Source: an uncultured Kiloniellales bacterium
GTDB taxonomy: Bacteria; Pseudomonadota; Alphaproteobacteria; Kiloniellales; JAKSDN01
DNA: 9,262 bases
Direction of reading: 5' to 3'
NCBI GenBank assembly: GCA_937974415.1
Contig: CALJXB010000307.1
Location: 1 to 9,262, forward strand
Shown piece by piece: positions 1 to 6,568 of the stretch; within the stretch, counting starts at the first letter, position 1, and each line of letters starts with the position of its first letter. The notes beneath the pieces were generated by a model. That model was not told the origin of the DNA and ran no database searches. It was given only the letters and a program-made list of their open reading frames with translations. The position numbers were made by a program, and so were the translations under genes.

Positions 1-698
1 CGGCGCGCGCCCAAGAAAGCCTCCATGTGAAATTCGGCCTGGGGCGGATCATACACGTAAGCCCGGCCGATGGGACAGGCCCGCCGGGCGCGGCAGCCCA
101 GGGCCAGGCAATCCTCGCCCTGCGGCGTCCGGATATGGCCGACGCAGGCCGCGACATCATAACCGCCCGGCCCGAAGGCCGAGACCGGGCAGGTCGCCAG
201 GCAGGGTTTGTCCACGCAGCCGTCGCAGGGATAGGCTCCTGTCTCAGCGGCCGGCAGCGGCAGGCGTTCGCGCAGGGCCAAGGCGCCGCGGTAGGCGTGC
301 CACAGGCCGTAGACCGGATGGATCAGCATGCCGAGCGGCGATTCCCGCACCGGCGCGGCCCGTTTGGCCCAGGCGACGAAGGGCGGATAGGGCGGGCCGT
401 CGGAGGGAAAAAGGGCTATCCCGCCGTGCGCCCGGGCCAAGCGGCCGAGCACGCGCTTGCTCCAGCGGTCCATGGGGTTCGGCGCGCCGTCGCCAGCCTC
501 GGGGGTCGCTGCGAAAGTTTGCCAGGCGGTCGGCCCGGCGTTTCCGGCCATGAGGAGAGTCGCGACCGGGCGGCCGTCCGGCAGGGGCGGCACGCCATCG
601 CTCTCGTCCGGCCGAAAGCCACCGAACAGGAGGAGGCCCTGGGCCTTCAATGCTGCCTCGATCCCTTCGAGGATCTCCGTTTCAGAGCGCGGTTCCAC
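1..698 (-). CDS. Ferredoxin-like 4Fe-4S protein, partial (C-terminus beyond left edge)
   Basis: An open minus-strand frame runs from about 698 to the left edge with no stop, giving 232 residues. Cysteines at 158, 161, 166 and 170 form C-x2-C-x4-C-x3-CP. A second group at 185, 197, 202 and 208 ends in ACPIG. Together they look like ligands for one or two [4Fe-4S] clusters. The first ~150 residues lack cysteines and resemble the N-terminal part of uncharacterised alphaproteobacterial ferredoxin-type proteins. No signal peptide or membrane segment is seen, so it is probably a cytoplasmic electron carrier. Start: tandem GTG codons lie at 701-699 and 698-696; an AGAGG six bases before the second favours 698, and an in-frame stop at 731-729 excludes longer forms. 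It is divergent from the regulator and may share its control region. Its redox partner is unknown; the flavoprotein downstream is a guess. Confidence 0.8.
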   Translation of the reverse strand, partial: MEPRSETEILEGIEAALKAQGLLLFGGFRPDESDGVPPLPDGRPVATLLMAGNAGPTAWQTFAATPEAGDGAPNPMDRWSKRVLGRLARAHGGIALFPSDGPPYPPFVAWAKRAAPVRESPLGMLIHPVYGLWHAYRGALALRERLPLPAAETGAYPCDGCVDKPCLATCPVSAFGPGGYDVAACVGHIRTPQGEDCLALGCRARRACPIGRAYVYDPPQAEFHMEAFLGAR

Positions 699-735
699 CA
701 CGTGCCTCTGCCGTCTCGGTTTCGTGGCCTACAGG

Positions 736-743
736 CTAGCGCT
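736..743. promoter_or_regulatory. CTAGCGCT motif in the divergent ferredoxin/regulator gap
   Basis: The 8-mer CTAGCGCT lies in the 122-bp gap between the two divergent starts and overlaps the perfect palindrome TAGCGCTA (737-744). The same 8-mer recurs at 1946-1953 ahead of the flavoprotein gene. CTAG is rare in this window (I counted four), and two of them are in these copies. It could be part of an operator for the GlxA-type regulator; this is inference from position and repetition only. Confidence 0.3.
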
Positions 744-820
744 AAGCAGTTGTCGCGTCGCCGCAAAAGTGTCACACAGAATGGCTTCCCAATCGTTGAA
801 GGAAGGCGGGAGAGGTCGGC

Positions 821-1852
821 GTGGGCGAAAGGCCGCCGAGCCACCGGCCTGCGGGTCGCAGGCCAAAGCCGGGGCATGATGACGACGCCAAATATCGGGG
901 CGGCGGTCTGCCGCGCGCCTTCGGTTTTCTCCTGGTGCCCCAGTTTGCCATGATGAGCTTTGCCGCCGCGACCGAACCCCTGCGAGCGGCCAACCGTCTG
1001 GCGGGCCGCGAGCTCTATTCGTGGCGTGTGGTCTCGGCCGACGGCTCGCCGGTTCCCGCCTCCAGCGGCATCGATATCGTGGCCGACCGGGGCCTCGACG
1101 ACGTGGGCCGTCTCGACACCCTCTTCGTGGTGGCCGGTCTGGCGGCCCACAAGTACAAGGACCGCCAGGTCTTCGCCCGGCTGCGCCGGATTTCGCGCGG
1201 CGGCTGCCGCATCGGCGCAATGTCGACCGGCAGCTACCTGCTCGCCCGGGCGGGGCTGCTCGAAGGCTATCGCTCGACCATCCACTGGGAGAACGCCGCC
1301 GCGTTTCGCGAGGCTTTTCCCGACATCGAGGTGAGCGAGGAACTGTTCGAGATCGACCGCGACCGTTTGACCTGTTCCGGCGGGACCGCATCGCTCGACC
1401 TCATGCTGTGCCTGATCGACCGGGAACACGGCCGCGAGCTGGCGACCAAGGTGGCCGAGCAGTTCATCCACGAACGCATCCGCGACACCCACGATCACCA
1501 GCGCATGGCGCTGCGCAACCGCCTGGGCATCAGCCACCCCAAGATGCTGGCGGTGATCGGCGACATGGAGCAGCACCTGGAGCACCCCCTGCCGCGGTCC
1601 GAGCTGGCCCGGCGCGCCAATCTTTCCACTCGCCAACTGGAGCGCCTGTTCCGCCAGTACCTCAACCGCACGCCGACCCGCTACTACCTCGAGCTGCGGC
1701 TGCTGCGCGCCCGCCATCTCCTGACCGAAAGCACCCTTTCCATCCTCGACGTCGCGCTCGCCTGCGGCTTCGTCTCGGCCTCCCACTTCTCGAAGTGCTA
1801 CCGGGAGTGCTTCGCCAAGACGCCCAGGGAAGAACGCTTGAGAAGTGCCTGA
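821..1852 (+). CDS. GlxA-family transcriptional regulator (DJ-1/PfpI domain + AraC-type HTH)
   Basis: This 343-residue protein has two domains. Residues ~33-205 form a DJ-1/PfpI-like (class I amidotransferase fold) sensor domain; the nucleophile elbow reads AMSTGSYLLARAGLL, with Ser135 where catalytic relatives have Cys. Residues ~243-340 form an AraC/XylS DNA-binding domain with two helix-turn-helix units (about 258-285 and 307-339, the latter with the typical ILDVALACGF and SHFSKCYRE motifs). The family includes GbdR, ArgR and CdhR, which respond to betaine, arginine and carnitine breakdown. Given the downstream methyl-transfer genes, a GbdR-like activator of amine catabolism is plausible, but the ligand is not shown by sequence. 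Start: GTG at 821 has AGAGG five bases upstream; the first ~30 residues are poorly conserved in character, so a shorter start is possible. It is followed by a 226-bp gap before the flavoprotein gene. Confidence 0.93.
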   Translation: MGERPPSHRPAGRRPKPGHDDDAKYRGGGLPRAFGFLLVPQFAMMSFAAATEPLRAANRLAGRELYSWRVVSADGSPVPASSGIDIVADRGLDDVGRLDTLFVVAGLAAHKYKDRQVFARLRRISRGGCRIGAMSTGSYLLARAGLLEGYRSTIHWENAAAFREAFPDIEVSEELFEIDRDRLTCSGGTASLDLMLCLIDREHGRELATKVAEQFIHERIRDTHDHQRMALRNRLGISHPKMLAVIGDMEQHLEHPLPRSELARRANLSTRQLERLFRQYLNRTPTRYYLELRLLRARHLLTESTLSILDVALACGFVSASHFSKCYRECFAKTPREERLRSA

Positions 1853-1945
1853 AAAGCGCTTGACTCTCGCGCCTTGCGGTCCAAATTGATATTTCACGTG
1901 AGGTTGCCGGTAAACAGTCAATAATCACACAAATAATACGTGTTA

Positions 1946-1953
1946 CTAGCGCT
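1946..1953. promoter_or_regulatory. CTAGCGCT motif upstream of the flavoprotein gene
   Basis: Second copy of the 8-mer also found at 736-743. It sits at the 3' edge of the AT-rich stretch, about 125 bp before the flavoprotein start, and overlaps the TTTACC arm of an imperfect inverted repeat. Its presence in just the two gaps that flank the regulator gene suggests a shared regulator site. Confidence 0.3.
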
Positions 1954-2066
1954 TTACCTGGGCGGCGACATGGGTTAGCACCTGCATCCGGGGACGGCGG
2001 CAGAGTGGCGCACAACCTTTCGAGCCAGCGCAAGACGCCGAGGGGCAAGGACCACACAGGAACACT

Positions 2067-2072
2067 AAGGAA
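2067..2072 (+). promoter_or_regulatory. Ribosome binding site AAGGAA of the flavoprotein gene
   Basis: AAGGAA lies six bases before the ATG at 2079, a normal spacing, and fixes the start of the 1186-residue protein. Confidence 0.7.
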
Positions 2073-2078
2073 CGGGGC

Positions 2079-5000
2079 ATGGCGGATCTGGTTCTGGCCG
2101 ACGGCTTCTCTTTCGACGATCTCTATTCCGTCGACGGACTGGCGCGCCTCGATGCCGCGTTCATGGCCGGCCTCGATCGCGAACGCCCGGACCTCGCCAA
2201 GCGCCTCAAGATCGCCCGCCTGGACTCCGCTTTCGAAGCCTCCCTCGATGCCGGCCACCAGACCCCGGTCGCCGGCGAGCGGCCGGGCAAAGACGACAAG
2301 GACGCCGAGCAGGCCGCCCTGCTCATCGACCTGGGGCCCTATCTCGAGGATTTCCTCGGCCGCCTGTTCGGCATCGAAATTGAGCTCAGGGCGCTCGCCG
2401 AACGGCACAACGAGCTGGCCCCGCTCTATTCCGTCAAACGGCAGTTCGTGCAGCGCCGCGCCGGCAAGCAGGTCAAGCCCGAGGCGGCCCAGGCGCTCGA
2501 CGGCGACGCCTTGCGGCAGCGCCTCGACGACCTCGGCGCGCCGCCGGACGAAGAACTGGTCTTCGCCCGGCAGGTGAGCGCCTGGCTGGACGCGGAGGCA
2601 GATCACGGCGAGGCTCTCGAGGTCGCCCGCGACTACGCGGCCTGGGCGCTCTATCATCCCGAGGGCCAGGCCCGCCATGCCGGCGGCGTGCTGTTCCACC
2701 AGCCCCACAAGCTCGATCCCCTGAACCTGATCGCGCTGGAGGAGAAGGCCGTCGACGGCGTCTGGGCGCAAGTCCTGCCCGAGGACCGGCTGCGGCATCG
2801 CGACGGCTTCGCCCTGACCGACGCCGGCATGGACCTGACCCAGGCCCTCGATCACGTCAACTACTGCATCCTCTGTCACCACCAGGGCAAGGACTCCTGC
2901 TCCAAGGGGCTGAAGGATCGCGAGGGCAGCTTCAAGAAGAGCGCTTTCGACGTGAGCCTGGTCGGCTGTCCGCTGGAGGAAAAGATCTCGGAGATGCACG
3001 AGGTCAAGCGCGACGGCCACGCCGTCGCCGCGCTCGCCATCGCCGTGATCGACAACCCCATGATCGCCGGCACCGGCCACCGCATCTGCAACGACTGCAT
3101 GAAGGCCTGCATCTATCAGAAGCAGGACCCGGTCGACATTCCCCAGGCCGAGACGCGCATCCTCAAGGATGTGCTGGAGCTGCCCTGGGGCTTCGAGATC
3201 TACGGCCTGCTGACCCGCTGGAACCCGCTCAAGCTGCGCCGCTTCCTGCCGCGGGCGGCGAGCGGCCGCAAGGTGCTGATCTCGGGCCTCGGCCCGGCCG
3301 GCTACACCCTGGCCCACTACCTGCTCAACGAAGGTCACGCGGTGGTCGCAATCGACGGGCTCAAGATCGAGCCCCTGGACGCGGCGCTCTCCGGCGTCGA
3401 GCCCGACGGCACGCGGGTGCCTTTCCTGCCCATCCGCGACTGGGACGCGTTGCGCGAGCCCCTGGACGAGCGGGTCATGGCCGGCTTCGGCGGCGTCGCC
3501 GAATACGGCATCACCGTGCGCTGGGACAAGACCTTCCTCAAGGTCATCCGCTTGCTCTTGGAGCGCCGCGCCCAGTTCGCCATGTTCGGCGGCGTGCGCT
3601 TCGGCGGCACCATCACCCTGGACGAGGCCTTCGATATGGGCTTCGACCATGTCGCGCTCGCGGTCGGCGCCGGCCGGCCGACGGTGTTGCCGATCCCCAA
3701 CGGCCTGGCGCGCGGCGTGCGCGCGGCCTCCGACTTCCTCATGGCCCTGCAGCTGACCGGCGCTGCCAAGACCGAGTCCATCGCCAACATGCAGCTGCGC
3801 TTGCCGGTGGTGGTGATCGGCGGCGGCCTGACGGCGATCGACACGGCGACCGAGGCGCTGGCCTATTACCCGGTCCAGGTGGAGAAGTTCCTGACCCGCT
3901 ACGAGCGCCTGGTCGGCGAACGCGGCGAAGCGGCGGTGCGCGCCGGCTGGGGCGAGGAAGAAGCGGTGATCGCCGACGAGTTCCTGACCCACGGCCGGGC
4001 GATCCGCGACGAGCGGGCGGACGCCGCGGCGGAAGGGCGCGCGCCAAGAATTCGCGAGCTGCTCGACAGCTGGGGCGGCGTCACCATCGCCTACCGCAAG
4101 CGGCTCATCGACGCGCCCAGCTACACCTTGAACCACGAGGAAGTGGCCAAGGCTCTGGAGGAAGGCATTCGCATCGTCGATTGCCATTCGCCGCTGACGG
4201 TCGACGTGGACCCCTTCGGCCATGCCCGGGCGATCCGCCTCAATCGGCTGCAGCACGTGCGCGAGGGCACCGGCTGGATCACCCTGGACACGGTCGACAT
4301 CCTGCGTGCCCGCAGCGTCCTGGTCGCCGCCGGCACCCAGCCCAACACGGTACTGGCGAGAGAGCACCCGGACGAGATCACCCTCGATGGGCGCTATTTC
4401 CAGGCGGTCGACGAACGCGGCCTGCCGGTCACGCCGGAACGCTCGGCCAAGCCCGAAGCGGTCCGCGTCCTCGCCCGCCTGCGCGAGGACGGCCGCGGAG
4501 TCAGCTTCTGGGGCGACGTCCATCCCTCCTATGCCGGCAACGTGGTCAAGGCCATGGCCAGCGCCAAGCAGGGCTACCCCATCGTCTCGCACCTGCTGAC
4601 CCGCCACCAGCCAGCCGGCGAGGAAAGCGCGGAGGCCTTGGTGGCCCGGCTCGACGACCTGTGGCGGGCGCGGGTCGATGCGGTGAACCGCCTCACCCCG
4701 ACCATCGTCGAAGTGGTGGTCCGCGCGCCGGCGGCGGCGCGGGCCTTCCATCCCGGCCAGTTCTACCGCCTGCAGAACTTCGAGACCCAAGCCCCGAAGG
4801 TCGACGGCACGACCCTGGCCATGGAGGGCCTCGCCATGACCGGCGCTTGGGTCGACCGGGAGGCCGGCCTGCTCGGACTCATCGTGCTCGAGATGGGCGG
4901 CTCCTCGGACATCTGCGCGCACCTCAAGGTAGGCGAGCCGGTCATCGCCATGGGGCCGACCGGCGCGCCGACGGAAATCGCCGGCGGCGAGACGGTGGTG

Positions 5001-5639
5001 CTTGTCGGCGGCGGACTCGGCAACGCGGTGCTGTTCTCGATCGGCCGGGCGTTCCGCGAAGCCGGCAGTAAGGTGCTTTACTTCGCCGGCTACAAGAAGC
5101 TGCAGGACCGCTACAAGGTCGAGGAGATCGAGGCGGCCGCCGACGTGGTGGTTTGGGCCTGCGACGAGGCCCCCGGCTTTGCCCCGGACCGGCCCCAGGA
5201 CAAAGCCTTGGCCGGCACCATCGTGGACGCCATGGTGGCCTACGCCGAGGGACAGCTGGGCGAAGCCGAGATCTCCATGGCAGACACCGACCGCCTCATC
5301 ACCATCGGCTCCGACGGCATGATGGCCGCCGTTGGCCGGGCCCGCCACGGCGTGCTGAAGCCGCATCTGAAAGCCGACCACACGGCGATCGCCAGCATCA
5401 ACTCGCCCATGCAATGCATGATGAAGGAAATCTGCGCCCAGTGCCTGCAGCCCCACCGGGACCCGCAAACTGGGCAGGAAGAGGTGGTGTTCTCCTGCTA
5501 CAACCAGGACCAGCCGCTCGACTACGTCGACTTCCCGGCGCTCAAGGAGCGGCTCAAGCAGAACGAGGTGCAGGAAAAGCTGACCGCCCTCTGGATCGAT
5601 CACTGCCTGAAGCAGCTGAGCTTCCGCCGGAGCGCCTGA
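2079..5639 (+). CDS. Fused GltD/NfnB-like and PyrK/NfnA-like iron-sulfur flavoprotein oxidoreductase
   Basis: A 1186-residue soluble protein with four visible parts. Residues 1-~250 are a mostly helical region I cannot assign. Residues ~255-365 are a DPD/GltD-type iron-sulfur module with Cys263, 266, 274, 297, 337, 340 and 344. Residues ~397-840 are a two-dinucleotide-fold flavoprotein unit: GLGPAG at 403-408 (FAD), GGGLTAID at 581-588 (NAD(P)), and WGDVHPSYAGN near 811-821 as the second FAD contact. Residues ~865-1150 resemble PyrK/NfnA: HPGQFYRLQNF (891-901), GPTG (959-962), GGGLGN (977-982), GSDGMMAAV (1077-1085), then Cys1113, 1119, 1122 and 1140, likely a [2Fe-2S] site. NfnAB and GltBD-PyrK relatives move electrons between NAD(P)H, flavin and ferredoxin. 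Here the likely role is electron transfer for methyl-group oxidation or corrinoid activation; the exact donor and acceptor cannot be read from sequence. AAGGAA precedes the ATG by six bases. Confidence 0.9.
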   Translation: MADLVLADGFSFDDLYSVDGLARLDAAFMAGLDRERPDLAKRLKIARLDSAFEASLDAGHQTPVAGERPGKDDKDAEQAALLIDLGPYLEDFLGRLFGIEIELRALAERHNELAPLYSVKRQFVQRRAGKQVKPEAAQALDGDALRQRLDDLGAPPDEELVFARQVSAWLDAEADHGEALEVARDYAAWALYHPEGQARHAGGVLFHQPHKLDPLNLIALEEKAVDGVWAQVLPEDRLRHRDGFALTDAGMDLTQALDHVNYCILCHHQGKDSCSKGLKDREGSFKKSAFDVSLVGCPLEEKISEMHEVKRDGHAVAALAIAVIDNPMIAGTGHRICNDCMKACIYQKQDPVDIPQAETRILKDVLELPWGFEIYGLLTRWNPLKLRRFLPRAASGRKVLISGLGPAGYTLAHYLLNEGHAVVAIDGLKIEPLDAALSGVEPDGTRVPFLPIRDWDALREPLDERVMAGFGGVAEYGITVRWDKTFLKVIRLLLERRAQFAMFGGVRFGGTITLDEAFDMGFDHVALAVGAGRPTVLPIPNGLARGVRAASDFLMALQLTGAAKTESIANMQLRLPVVVIGGGLTAIDTATEALAYYPVQVEKFLTRYERLVGERGEAAVRAGWGEEEAVIADEFLTHGRAIRDERADAAAEGRAPRIRELLDSWGGVTIAYRKRLIDAPSYTLNHEEVAKALEEGIRIVDCHSPLTVDVDPFGHARAIRLNRLQHVREGTGWITLDTVDILRARSVLVAAGTQPNTVLAREHPDEITLDGRYFQAVDERGLPVTPERSAKPEAVRVLARLREDGRGVSFWGDVHPSYAGNVVKAMASAKQGYPIVSHLLTRHQPAGEESAEALVARLDDLWRARVDAVNRLTPTIVEVVVRAPAAARAFHPGQFYRLQNFETQAPKVDGTTLAMEGLAMTGAWVDREAGLLGLIVLEMGGSSDICAHLKVGEPVIAMGPTGAPTEIAGGETVVLVGGGLGNAVLFSIGRAFREAGSKVLYFAGYKKLQDRYKVEEIEAAADVVVWACDEAPGFAPDRPQDKALAGTIVDAMVAYAEGQLGEAEISMADTDRLITIGSDGMMAAVGRARHGVLKPHLKADHTAIASINSPMQCMMKEICAQCLQPHRDPQTGQEEVVFSCYNQDQPLDYVDFPALKERLKQNEVQEKLTALWIDHCLKQLSFRRSA

Positions 5640-5837
5640 AGGCCGGTCTCGCCGATGGCGGCGACGCGGCCGAAACGAGGCCTTCGACGAGCCAGAATTC
5701 CCCTGCCATTAGAGGGGCTTGTCGCATTTCAGATAGGTTCCGTCGCGAAAGAAGAAGCACGGCTTTTCCGCCGGTCGTACCAACGGAATAAGGTACGCGG
5801 TTTCGGCTGCGTCCTTTTTTTTCGCGAGGTGCGGGCC
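5640..5837 (+). other. Intergenic gap with inverted repeat and T8 tract
   Basis: This 198-bp gap separates the flavoprotein gene from the corrinoid protein gene. It holds a 6-bp inverted repeat, CGTACC (5776-5781) and GGTACG (5792-5797), then a weak ACGC/GCGT pair (5795-5798, 5809-5812), then eight T (5815-5822). The T run begins just after the second pair and lies only 15 bases before the corrinoid start. An upstream in-frame extension of the corrinoid frame reaches back to 5655, but it lacks family character, so I treat the gap as non-coding. It could carry a promoter, an attenuator or a partial terminator. Confidence 0.4.
5776..5822 (+). terminator. Weak attenuator- or terminator-like hairpin plus T8
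   Basis: Two mutually exclusive short stems (CGTACC/GGTACG and ACGC/GCGT, sharing 5795-5797) precede a run of eight T at 5815-5822. The stems are short for an intrinsic terminator, so partial termination or no function at all is equally possible. Long T runs are rare in the rest of this GC-rich window. Confidence 0.25.
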
Positions 5838-6542
5838 ATGGCGGACGAGGACGAGATTGTTCTGAGCGAGCTCGACGACGACGAGCTGGCCCAACAGATG
5901 ATGGACGACCTCTATGACGGTCTCAAAGAGGAGATCGAAGAGGGCGTGAACATCTATCTCGCGCGCGGCTGGATGCCATACGACATCCTGACCAAGGTGC
6001 TGGTCGAGGGCATGCGCATCGTGGGTGTCGATTTCCGCGACGGCATCCTCTTCGTGCCGGAGGTCCTGCTGGCCGCCAACGCCATGAAGGGCGGTATGTT
6101 CATCCTGCGCCCGCTGCTGGCCGAGACCGGGGCTGAGCAGGTCGGCAAGATGGTGGTCGGCACCGTGAAGGGCGACATCCACGACATCGGCAAGAACCTG
6201 GTCGGCATGATGATGGAAGGCGCCGGCTTCGAGGTGATCGACCTCGGCATCAACAATCCGGTGGAGAACTACCTGGAGGCCCTCGAAGAGCACCAGCCGC
6301 AGATCCTCGGCATGTCGGCCTTGTTGACCACCACCATGCCCTACATGAAGGTCGTGATCGACACATTGAAGGAAAAGGGCATCCGTGACGACTACATCGT
6401 GCTTGTGGGCGGCGCGCCGCTGAACGAGCAGTTCGCCGAAGCAGTCGGCGCCGATGCCTATTGCCGGGACGCAGCCGTGGCCGTCGAAACTGCCAAGGAT
6501 CTGATCGCGCGCCGGCACAACCTTCGCGCCGGCGACGCCTAG
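5838..6542 (+). CDS. Corrinoid (B12-binding) methyltransferase protein, MtgC/MtbC/MttC-like
   Basis: A 234-residue cytoplasmic carrier of a methyl group on cobalamin. Residues ~15-100 form the helical cap domain (B12-binding-2 type). Residues ~105-225 form the Rossmann-like B12 domain with the base-off signature D113-x-H115-x-x-G118 (in GDIHDIGKN), where His115 is the lower cobalt ligand, then S160-x-L162 and VGGAP at 190-194 that line the nucleotide tail pocket. Length and motifs match the corrinoid proteins of methylamine and glycine betaine methyltransferase systems. It would accept methyl from a substrate-specific methyltransferase (not in this window) and donate it to the methyltransferase at the right end. 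Start: ATG 5838 has GAGGTG six bases upstream and gives the normal family N-terminus; in-frame codons back to 5655 look non-coding. The first 36 residues are strongly acidic. DUF1638 gene follows after 26 bp. Confidence 0.95.
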   Translation: MADEDEIVLSELDDDELAQQMMDDLYDGLKEEIEEGVNIYLARGWMPYDILTKVLVEGMRIVGVDFRDGILFVPEVLLAANAMKGGMFILRPLLAETGAEQVGKMVVGTVKGDIHDIGKNLVGMMMEGAGFEVIDLGINNPVENYLEALEEHQPQILGMSALLTTTMPYMKVVIDTLKEKGIRDDYIVLVGGAPLNEQFAEAVGADAYCRDAAVAVETAKDLIARRHNLRAGDA

Positions 6543-6556
6543 ACAAAAGTAGGGAC

Positions 6557-6561
6557 AGGAG
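6557..6561 (+). promoter_or_regulatory. Ribosome binding site AGGAG of the DUF1638 gene
   Basis: AGGAG lies seven bases before ATG 6569. It decides against in-frame starts back to 6461, which would overlap the corrinoid gene and add a 36-residue arginine-rich stretch. Confidence 0.75.
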
Positions 6562-6568
6562 CCTTGCG

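Larger units (their letters stand above)
1853..2078 (+). promoter_or_regulatory. Probable promoter/operator and leader region of the flavoprotein gene
   Basis: This 226-bp non-coding gap contains the most AT-rich stretch of the window (about 1881-1960), typical of a promoter in a GC-rich genome. Visible elements are the palindrome AAGCGCTT (1854-1861), the palindrome TCACGTGA (1894-1901), a second ACGTG at 1938-1942 (42 bp after the first, about four helical turns), an inverted pair GGTAAA (1909-1914) / TTTACC (1953-1958), and CTAGCGCT (1946-1953). I found no convincing sigma-70 -35/-10 pair with normal spacing and no clear sigma-54 site. The last ~115 bases would be an untranslated leader. 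I saw no B12-box-like element that would mark a cobalamin riboswitch. Confidence 0.45.

Noticed and set aside
27..953. Plus-strand open frame of 308 codons at the left end
   Set aside because: It is antisense to the cysteine-rich ferredoxin frame and overlaps the regulator start; its translation has no recognisable motif.
1860..1893. TTGACT as a -35 box
   Set aside because: No acceptable -10 hexamer lies 16-18 bp downstream.
647..1921. Minus-strand open frame of 424 codons opposite the regulator
   Set aside because: The plus strand encodes a clear two-domain GlxA-type regulator here; the antisense product is compositionally biased and motif-free.
2003..2020. Sigma-54-like promoter (TGGCGC then TTTCG)
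   Set aside because: The -12 GC element is not in place relative to the -24 GG, so it does not fit the consensus.
1853..2078. Cobalamin riboswitch in the leader of the flavoprotein gene
   Set aside because: A B12-dependent operon made this worth checking, but I saw no B12-box-like sequence or matching long stems; a covariance-model search would settle it.
2865..2879. CxxCH motif (CILCH) in the flavoprotein, suggesting a c-type haem
   Set aside because: The protein has no signal peptide, and the two cysteines fit the first pair of the GltD/DPD iron-sulfur module.
1662..5603. Very long (1313-codon) minus-strand open frame opposite the flavoprotein gene
   Set aside because: It mirrors the plus-strand gene almost end to end, its translation is low-complexity (rich in Gly, Ala, Val, Asp, His, Gln, Arg) with no domain, and such antisense frames arise from GC3 codon bias.
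5655..5837. Upstream in-frame extension of the corrinoid protein (61 residues)
   Set aside because: Corrinoid proteins of this family begin near the ATG at 5838, which has a ribosome binding site; the extension translates through the T8 tract and lacks family similarity.
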